A stretch of DNA of 64,000 bases. Source: Acidimicrobiales bacterium. Its GTDB lineage: Bacteria; Actinomycetota; Acidimicrobiia; Acidimicrobiales; Iamiaceae. The stretch lies in assembly GCA_035547835.1 (NCBI GenBank), contig DASZTW010000017.1, forward strand, positions 186,001 through 250,000, written 5' to 3'. The notes under the pieces are model-generated. The model was not told the origin of the DNA, made no database searches, and saw only the letters and a list, made by a program, of their open reading frames with translations. A program made the translations under genes and the position numbers. Each line of letters opens with the position of its first letter. Positions within the stretch are counted from its first letter, which is position 1. Of this stretch, positions 58,183-64,000 are shown piece after piece.

Positions 58183-59861
58183 CACAGGTTCTCCGCCATC
58201 CGTCGACCACCGCCCACCGCGAAGGCCAACGCGACACCGACCGCGGCGATCACACACATGACCAGCGCCATCGCTGCCACGATCGGGTACGAGGTCGACG
58301 TCCAGAGGTCGAACAGCACGGTTCCCATGACGTTCGTGCGTGTGGAGCGCACGAGTAGCGACGCGCTGAACTCGTGCGTGAGCAGCACGAACATGAGCGC
58401 TGCAGCCCCGCCGAGCGCGGCCCGCACCAGGGGCAACACGATGGTGAGGTGGCAGCGGAGCCGGCTGGCTCCGGCGACGCGAGCAGACTCCTCGAACACC
58501 GTGCCGAGCGCGCTGCGACTCGAGATCACGAACCTCGTGGCGTACGGGAGCATCAAGGTGATGTACACGAGCAGGATCACGAAGTTGGTGCCGTACAGCA
58601 CGAACGGGCCGCGGGTGTATGCGAAGAGGAACCCGGCGCCAAACACGACCGCGGGGACCCCGAGCGGCAGGAACGTGATGAACTCGAGCGTGCGCCGCAA
58701 CAGGGCCGGAGTGTCCTCGCGGCGCATCAACTCGGCCACGAGGTAGCCGACGAGGAGCACGATGAGCACGCCACCCACCGCGAGCACCAGGGAGTTTCGG
58801 ATGGCGCCCGACAGCTGCGGGTCGTGGAAGACCTGGGTGAAGTTCGCGAACGTGAACTTGTCGGTCTGGATGTGGCGTGAGTAGAAGGGCGACAGCGCCA
58901 CGACGGTGAGGCCGAACAACGGCAGGCCCAACGCGACGATGGCATACACGGTGACCGGCACGATCGACCAGGCGGTGGGCCGCAGCGACGAGCGCGAGGC
59001 GCGTCCGCCTTGGGTCACGTAGCGCCCCTCGTCGCGCAGGCTGAGGCGCTGGAGGCCAACGATCACCAGGCCCGCGAGCAACAGCGGCGTGGCCAGCACG
59101 GCGGCGACGCCGTAGTCGATCGGCGGGTTGGCCGTGCGGTCGTAGATCACGGTCGTGAGCACACGGATGTTCTCCTGCGGCCCGAGCAGCAGCGGAGCGG
59201 TGAACTGGCCCAGCGCGAGCAGCAACGTGATGCCCGAGCCGTACAGGATCACGGGGCGCAGGAGCGGAAGCGTGACGGTGCGCAGGACGCGACTTGGCGT
59301 CGAGCCGAACACGGCACCGGCCTCGAGCAGCTCGGCGTTCATGTTCGCGAGACCCGAGCGGATGAACACGTACATGAAGCTGGTCAGCGCGAAGCCGGTG
59401 ATGATGATGATCCACGGCTTGCTGTAGATGTCGATCGGGCCGCTGCCGTTGGGGTCCATCCCCAGAACGGCGCGGATGAAGGCGTTGAGGTACCCGACTT
59501 TGGGCGACAACAGCAGCGCCCACCCGACCACGTTCGCGACCGCGGGGATCACGAGGGGGAGCACGGGCAGCATCCCCATCCACGCCCACCGGCGCGGCAG
59601 GCGCGTGGCCACGAGCGCCAGCGCGACCCCGAGCACCAAGCTGATCACCACCGACCCGATGGCGAGCTCGACGGTGGTCCATATCACCTCGCCGAGACCG
59701 GCGATGTGCCGAGCATCGGTCGCTGCCTGGTTGCCGTTCCGTGTGGCCTCTTGGACCAGGCGGAACATGGGCCAGACCACCAGGTAGCCAACCGCTGTCA
59801 GCAGCGCTCCGAGCTGGAGCGATGACCGCCAGTCGAGGCGGCGAAGTCGCAGGGCGAGCAC
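58182..59861 (-). CDS. ABC transporter permease, fused double domain (second system)
   Basis: A 559-residue FbpB-like permease with about 12 helices, paralogous to the one at 34230-35942. ATPase-docking loops: EAGAVFGSTPSRVLRTVTLP and ESARVAGASRLRCHLTIVLP. GTG at 59861 with GGGAGG 8 bases upstream. No ATPase gene accompanies it; the partner is probably the ATPase at 35944-37110. It is translated in step with the fused CoA-transferase, so uptake and activation are linked. Confidence 0.94.
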   Translation of the reverse strand: MLALRLRRLDWRSSLQLGALLTAVGYLVVWPMFRLVQEATRNGNQAATDARHIAGLGEVIWTTVELAIGSVVISLVLGVALALVATRLPRRWAWMGMLPVLPLVIPAVANVVGWALLLSPKVGYLNAFIRAVLGMDPNGSGPIDIYSKPWIIIITGFALTSFMYVFIRSGLANMNAELLEAGAVFGSTPSRVLRTVTLPLLRPVILYGSGITLLLALGQFTAPLLLGPQENIRVLTTVIYDRTANPPIDYGVAAVLATPLLLAGLVIVGLQRLSLRDEGRYVTQGGRASRSSLRPTAWSIVPVTVYAIVALGLPLFGLTVVALSPFYSRHIQTDKFTFANFTQVFHDPQLSGAIRNSLVLAVGGVLIVLLVGYLVAELMRREDTPALLRRTLEFITFLPLGVPAVVFGAGFLFAYTRGPFVLYGTNFVILLVYITLMLPYATRFVISSRSALGTVFEESARVAGASRLRCHLTIVLPLVRAALGGAAALMFVLLTHEFSASLLVRSTRTNVMGTVLFDLWTSTSYPIVAAMALVMCVIAAVGVALAFAVGGGRRMAENL

Positions 59862-59912
59862 CGGCTCAGCCTCCCGGGTGAGCCCGGAGGCCGAGCCGGG
59901 TCGACAGGTGTC

Positions 59913-60974
59913 TCATCGGCCGAAGGTCTTGTTCCACTCGCTGATGAGCGCGTTCTGCTCGTCGATGGAGGTGGTCACCGGGTCGACCTCGTTGGCCATC
60001 AAGATGCCTTTCACCCCATCCAGGCCAGGTGCCTGGTCCTGGCCGAAGGCGCGTTGTCCGGCTTTGGAGAGCATGAAGTTCATGAACACCTGGGCGGCGT
60101 TCGGGTGCGTGTTCCACTTGACGATGAACGAGTCGATCGGCGCGCCCCATGCCGGGTTGACCTGCAGGTACTCCACCGGCGCGCCCTTGTCCTTGTCGGC
60201 GAGGATCGACGGCGTGGCGTAGCTGGCCACGTCGATCTCGCCTGCCTCGAGGGCCTGTTGCATCGGCACGAGCGTCTCGTAGACGCGCGGCTTTTGGGCG
60301 GCGAGCTTCGTCAGGAAGTCATCGCCCAAGTGCTTCTCGAGGAAGCTGTAGTAGTCGGCGGTGCCACCCGTGCTTGGCTTGACGATGCCGATCTTGCCGC
60401 CCTTGAACTCGGGCTTGAGCAGATCTTCGTAGCCTTTCAGCGGCGTGCTCACGGCGTCGGTGTTCCACGCGATCCCGAGGACGGTGTAGCTGGAGACGAC
60501 CGCGTCGGGCCCGAGCTCGGCCTTGCTGCTCGCCCAGTCGGCAAACGCGGGTCCCTTGATGTCGACGAGCTGCCCGGCGGGACGCAGTTCGGGAACGAGG
60601 TCCTGTTCGCTGTGCGACACCACGTCGGCGCCCTTGCTGCCCGTGGTGCGCTCGGCGTCGAGCTTCGACTTGACCTCGCTGAGGACGCGCACGCCCTGGA
60701 CTTTGATGTCGGGGTACGCCTTCTCGAAGGCGTCGATCACGTGGGTGGCGGTGGGCGGCGGCACGACGTAGTACCAGACGACGCTGCCTTCCTTGTTGGC
60801 CGCGTCGAGCACCTTTTGCCATTCGGGCGATGCCGTGGAAGTCGGCGAGGAGCCGCCAGCGGCGTCGCTCGAAGACGCTTTGCTGCTCCCACTGCTGCCG
60901 CACCCGGCGACGAGCAGGAGCGCCGCAACGAGCGCTCCCACGATCGACCCATGTCGCAACGTCGTGTTCCGCAC
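59913..60974 (-). CDS. ABC transporter substrate-binding lipoprotein (third)
   Basis: A 353-residue lipoprotein: lipobox VAGC (Cys 25), then a type 2 binding fold. It is more distant from the other two: the conserved KEGSV is followed by VWYYVVPPP in place of TIYSSQGTD, so the ligand may differ. First gene of the SBP-permease-CoA-transferase-LLM operon. GTG at 60974 with GGGGGGA upstream. Confidence 0.92.
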   Translation of the reverse strand: MRNTTLRHGSIVGALVAALLLVAGCGSSGSSKASSSDAAGGSSPTSTASPEWQKVLDAANKEGSVVWYYVVPPPTATHVIDAFEKAYPDIKVQGVRVLSEVKSKLDAERTTGSKGADVVSHSEQDLVPELRPAGQLVDIKGPAFADWASSKAELGPDAVVSSYTVLGIAWNTDAVSTPLKGYEDLLKPEFKGGKIGIVKPSTGGTADYYSFLEKHLGDDFLTKLAAQKPRVYETLVPMQQALEAGEIDVASYATPSILADKDKGAPVEYLQVNPAWGAPIDSFIVKWNTHPNAAQVFMNFMLSKAGQRAFGQDQAPGLDGVKGILMANEVDPVTTSIDEQNALISEWNKTFGR

Positions 60975-61328
60975 CGTACGGATCCCCCCGTTCGTGTCGC
61001 GCGGGCGCCCATTCGGGGCACCTGCTCAATGCCCCCCTGTCCGACGATCCGATCGCACGCCATATTTATCAGGAGGTTTGGCTAATCCTACCGACGAATA
61101 CGGAGGTGTCAAGGGTCCGGTGCCACGTTCCGCACCCGCGGAGGTGAGCGCCGGCCCGGGGATCTGCCGCGCCGAGCTGGCAGCGGCACCGCGGAGGGGG
61201 CGGCGGCGCTCGGCCGCCGTTCGCAGGCGCGCAAGGAGGTGGCACCGGTCGACAGGCTCGCCGGGACGCCACGGACGTGGCGGGCTTCGCCGCTCAACCG
61301 AGTCGGCGCCGGTGCCGGCGCCGCGTGG
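60975..61328. other. Intergenic region upstream of the third binding protein
   Basis: No gene is supported in these 354 bases. They hold the operon promoter region, the degenerate operator site 10, and a GC-rich stretch towards the GH16 gene end. The A/T content around 61060-61100 is locally high, as at the other operator sites. Confidence 0.5.
61065..61079. promoter_or_regulatory. Island operator site 10 (degenerate)
   Basis: TTTATCAGGAGGTTT: it keeps the ATC-NN-GAGG half-sites but has AG at the centre. It lies 90 bases upstream of the GTG start. Confidence 0.45.
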
Positions 61329-62456
61329 TCAGCGCCAGATGCGGACCCACTCGACCTTGGTGGTGTTGACGTCGGGCGTCGCCGCGGTGGCCCGGTTGTC
61401 GAACGACTTCTCGGGGTGCAGGAAGTTCTGGATGTTCACGCCGAGGGCCTGGGTCAGGCTCAAGAAGAACGGCTGGTCGAACGGCGCCGGGGCGGTGAGA
61501 CCGCCGTTGGGCACGTAGTGGTCGATGAAGCACACGTTGCCGTTGTAGAGGACGGTGAGCGTGCCGGGCGTCCACTCGAGCCCGTAGGTGTTGTAGGCCG
61601 ACAGGTCGATGGCGCAGCGGTTGACCGGGTCGTCGTTCGAGACCACGTTGGTGCCGGTGGCGTCGTCGCGGGTGCTGGCGTCCATGCCGTAGTGGATGTA
61701 GGGCGTGACCTCTGAGGGCGACGCGAACGGCGAGTAGAACTCGGCGAAGTCGATCTCACCGGACTTCGGCCAGGCGCCGTAGTACGTGGGGCTGTCGGGC
61801 CACAGCCAGAAGGTCTCCTGCAGGCCGACGGCGGTGGTCTGGGGCAGCTTGGCGCGCACCTCGAACTTGCCGTAGGTCTGCGAGAACTTCTGGAAGCCCA
61901 TCACCTGCGCGGCGGTCCATTGGGTGGTGAAGGTGGTGTTGCCGAACAGCCACGACAGCCCGTTGGGGTAGCTGCACTTGAAGGTGAAGGGCTCGCGGCG
62001 AGCCGACAAGTTCAAGGTGCCGTCGGCCACGTTCACGTTGTCGGCGCTGTTCACGTAGCACGCCCGCGAGGGGCTGTCGCCGGCGACGATGCGGCTCGCC
62101 TCGGTGGTCTGCCATGTCCAGCGGTTGGTGTCGAGGGCGTTGGCGTCGCCGGTGGAGGCGTCGAACTCGTCGTCGAAGGTGCACTGCCACGGCGTGCCGT
62201 CGCTCTTGTAGATCGTGACGCCGCCGCAGGTCGGCGTGGTCGGTGGCACGGCGACCGTGGCGATCGGCGTGAACGACGAGGCTGCACTGCACTGGCCGAG
62301 CAGCTGCTGCAACGGGTTGCACCCGGCCGACGCTGCCCGGCCTCTGGCCGACGCCGAGCTCGTCGCCGACGCGGCCCCGACCCCGCCGATCGCGCTGAGC
62401 GCCATCAACGCGGCTGCGACCAACGCACCCGCCCCGGCTCGCCTCTTGTGCCCCAT
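61329..62456 (-). CDS. Secreted glycoside hydrolase family 16
   Basis: A 375-residue exported enzyme. Signal peptide about 1-32 (basic MGHKRRAGAG, then Ala/Leu). The GH16 domain covers about 85-375 with the retaining active site E234-I-D236-F-A-E239 (GEIDFAEF), and YGKFEVRAKLP and FWLWPDSP around it. Likely substrates are beta-1,3(-1,4)-glucans or related polysaccharides. Six or more cysteines suggest disulphides. The ATG at 62456 fits the signal peptide; the open frame further up is not coding. Confidence 0.93.
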   Translation of the reverse strand: MGHKRRAGAGALVAAALMALSAIGGVGAASATSSASARGRAASAGCNPLQQLLGQCSAASSFTPIATVAVPPTTPTCGGVTIYKSDGTPWQCTFDDEFDASTGDANALDTNRWTWQTTEASRIVAGDSPSRACYVNSADNVNVADGTLNLSARREPFTFKCSYPNGLSWLFGNTTFTTQWTAAQVMGFQKFSQTYGKFEVRAKLPQTTAVGLQETFWLWPDSPTYYGAWPKSGEIDFAEFYSPFASPSEVTPYIHYGMDASTRDDATGTNVVSNDDPVNRCAIDLSAYNTYGLEWTPGTLTVLYNGNVCFIDHYVPNGGLTAPAPFDQPFFLSLTQALGVNIQNFLHPEKSFDNRATAATPDVNTTKVEWVRIWR

Positions 62457-62641
62457 GGCGCCCACCCCCATTTTGTCCGTTTGGTGCGGTGAGCGTGGCA
62501 CCCATCGGCGCGGGCCGCAACCGGTCCGCTGCGCCCCGGTCCTCCAACGCGCACGCGACGACGAGGCGCGCTCTGAGTTGCACGATTGCCAGCGGGCAAC
62601 TCCAGGAGCCGACTTGGCAGCTTTGAGCATCCCCGCGTGGG

Positions 62642-63670
62642 CTACGGGGTGCCGATGCCGTGGGCGAGGAGGCTCTGGGCGCAGGCGACCACGGTCTCGG
62701 CGGCGGGGCGGGGCTGCCAGCCGAGCACGCTTTGGGCTTTGGCGGTGGTGTGGCGGTTGCGGCGGCCGAGCGAGGGGGTGATGGAGCGGAGGCCTTCGTC
62801 GCCGAAGCGGGCGGCGAGGCGCACGGCGAGGTCGGGGAGCTGGCGGGTGCGCACGCGTGACGCGGCGTCGCCGAGCTCGGCGCGCAGGGTGCGGGCGATG
62901 TCGCGCATCCACACGAACTCGCCGGTGGCCAAGAACCGCTCCCCTGCCGCTTCGGGCACGGTGAGGGCGCGCAGGTGGGCGTCGGCGAGGTCGCGCACGT
63001 CGACGACTTCGAGGCCGATGCGGGGAACGCCGGGCATCTTGCCGGCGAGCATGCGGGCGATGACGCCGACCGAGCCGATGTTCGCGGTGGTCATGATGGG
63101 GCCGAGCACGGCACCGGGGAGCACGGTCACGAGCTCGGGTGCGTCGGCGGTGGTGGCGACGTGGTCCCATGCGGCCAGCTCGGCGACGGTCTTGGAGCGC
63201 CGGTACGGGATCAGGGTGGGGTCATTCGGGTCGGTCCACAGCGCCTCGTCGGTGACCCCCTCTTCGGCGTACGACGAGGGGCTGGCGGCGTTGGCGGCCG
63301 ACGTCATCACCACCCGCTGCACGCCAGCGCGGGTGGCGGCGCGCAGCACGCGGAGCGTGCCGTTGCGGGCGATGTCGACGGCTGCGTCGGCGTCGCCGGG
63401 CAGCCTGGCGCCGATGGGCGAGGCGACGTGGAGCACGTGGTCGACGCCGCGCATCGCGTCGTCCCAGCCGTCGTCGCTGGCGAGATCGGTGGAGGCGACT
63501 TCGATGGCGTCGACGTCGGCCACTTCGGACCGAGCTGCGTCGAGCACGCGCTGGCGGGCGTCGGCGCTGCGGACGGTGGCGCGCACCTGATAGCCGCGGC
63601 GGGCGAGCTCGGCGAGGCACCACCCGGCGATGTAGCCGGTGCCGCCGGTGACGAGCACCCGTTCAGACAC
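62642..63670 (-). CDS. Extended SDR, dihydroflavonol-reductase-like
   Basis: A 342-residue NAD(P)-dependent reductase/epimerase. VLVTGGTGYIAGWCLAELARRG begins the Rossmann fold; HVASPIGA, MTSAANAAS, and the active-site Y-x-x-x-K in PYRRSK follow; VLPGAVLGP is typical of the 4-dihydromethyltrisporate/dihydroflavonol group. The substrate is open. The GTG at 63670 overlaps the upstream regulator stop by 8 bases, so both are cotranscribed. Confidence 0.9.
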   Translation of the reverse strand: MSERVLVTGGTGYIAGWCLAELARRGYQVRATVRSADARQRVLDAARSEVADVDAIEVASTDLASDDGWDDAMRGVDHVLHVASPIGARLPGDADAAVDIARNGTLRVLRAATRAGVQRVVMTSAANAASPSSYAEEGVTDEALWTDPNDPTLIPYRRSKTVAELAAWDHVATTADAPELVTVLPGAVLGPIMTTANIGSVGVIARMLAGKMPGVPRIGLEVVDVRDLADAHLRALTVPEAAGERFLATGEFVWMRDIARTLRAELGDAASRVRTRQLPDLAVRLAARFGDEGLRSITPSLGRRNRHTTAKAQSVLGWQPRPAAETVVACAQSLLAHGIGTP

Positions 63671-64000
63671 GGGCCCGTCCCGATCGCTGCCGAGGGCTGG
63701 CGGATCGAGCGGTCGGCTTGCGGCTGGCGGCCAGCTCGACCGTGCCGACGAGGTGGGTGAACAGCCCGTCGCGCACCAGCGTGGCGAACGCAACGGTGGG
63801 GAGGCCGCCGAACTCGGCGTTGACCTTGGCGATCTCGGGCGACGGGCGCTCGTAGCTCCACAGCGCCCCGGCGAGCACGGTGACGAGCCCGGCGAACGAC
63901 CGGGCCGACCGTGCGCTCAGCCCGGGAAGGCGCTGTTGCACCCAGGCCTGGAGACGGTCGGCGTTGGCGATGGCTTGGCGCTTCCAGTCGAGCGCGGCCC
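63663..64000 (-). CDS. Probable TetR-family regulator, C-terminal part (partial)
   Basis: The last 112 codons of a gene that starts beyond the window. The helical sequence (RLQAWVQQRLPG, FAGLVTVLAGALWSYERPSP, VAFATLVRDGLFTHLVG) resembles the C-terminal ligand domain of TetR regulators. The DNA-binding part is outside, so this is a guess from helix pattern. It overlaps the SDR start by 8 bases and would regulate that operon. Confidence 0.5.
   Translation of the reverse strand, partial: AALDWKRQAIANADRLQAWVQQRLPGLSARSARSFAGLVTVLAGALWSYERPSPEIAKVNAEFGGLPTVAFATLVRDGLFTHLVGTVELAASRKPTARSASPRQRSGRARV

Noticed and set aside
58183-59682. Extension of the fused CoA-transferase frame upstream, giving over 1290 residues
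   Set aside because: The extra part overlaps the permease gene in another frame and reads as Arg/Ala-rich antisense-like sequence; the ATG at 58182 with TGATG overlap is the better start.
1-64000. tRNA or rRNA genes, prophage, insertion sequences
   Set aside because: I scanned for tRNA T-loop patterns, transposase and integrase motifs and phage structural genes and saw none.

Overview
The window is a high-GC, gene-dense bacterial chromosome segment. The order DUF5318 gene, class A penicillin-binding protein, panB, rpsF, ssb, rpsR, rplI, dnaB, together with F420-type luciferase-like oxidoreductases, a Ddn-like protein, DUF2510, DUF2752 and maleylpyruvate-isomerase-like proteins, points to the Actinomycetota. 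The many acyl-CoA, CoA-transferase and thiolase/DUF35 genes would suit the Acidimicrobiia, but that placement is an inference. I saw no rRNA, tRNA, CRISPR array, prophage or insertion sequence.

Region 1 (1-15.6 kb) is housekeeping. It holds the end of a response regulator and its histidine kinase, a secreted NlpC/P60 hydrolase, HU, a metallophosphoesterase, and the replication/ribosome operon rpsF-ssb-rpsR-rplI-dnaB on the minus strand. A DUF192 protein, PanB, a bifunctional PBP and a DUF5318 protein follow. bS18 carries an unusual acidic C-terminal extension of about 60 residues.

Region 2 (15.6-27 kb) is a patchy accessory region. Single genes (a HAPMO-type Baeyer-Villiger monooxygenase, TY-Chap-like protein, isochorismatase fold, Ddn-like protein, acetyltransferase, VOC, truncated haemoglobin, DAO-family oxidase, TetR) are separated by short dispersed palindromes. 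There are at least three repeat families, tandem repeats, and two or three gene remnants. Two local operators are visible: one ahead of the truncated haemoglobin and one between the divergent DAO oxidase and TetR genes.

Region 3 (27-61 kb) is a catabolic island. It has three substrate-binding lipoproteins, two fused ABC permeases but only one ATPase, two FCD-type GntR regulators, two acyl-CoA dehydrogenases, an APH-family kinase, four class III CoA-transferase modules in three genes, three thiolase/DUF35 pairs, three luciferase-like oxidoreductases, two SDRs, an MDR reductase, a flavocytochrome-c-like FAD enzyme, an amidohydrolase and two SnoaL-like proteins. Almost every transcription unit is preceded by the same palindrome, CCTCATGAGG or a close variant, which argues for one regulon, probably controlled by the GntR proteins encoded in the main ABC operon. 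The gene set suggests uptake of an organic acid, activation by CoA transfer, alpha/beta oxidation and (retro-aldol or thiolytic) cleavage. The substrate cannot be read from sequence.

Region 4 (61-64 kb) has a secreted GH16 endoglucanase-like enzyme, an extended-SDR reductase, and the end of a probable TetR regulator running off the window.
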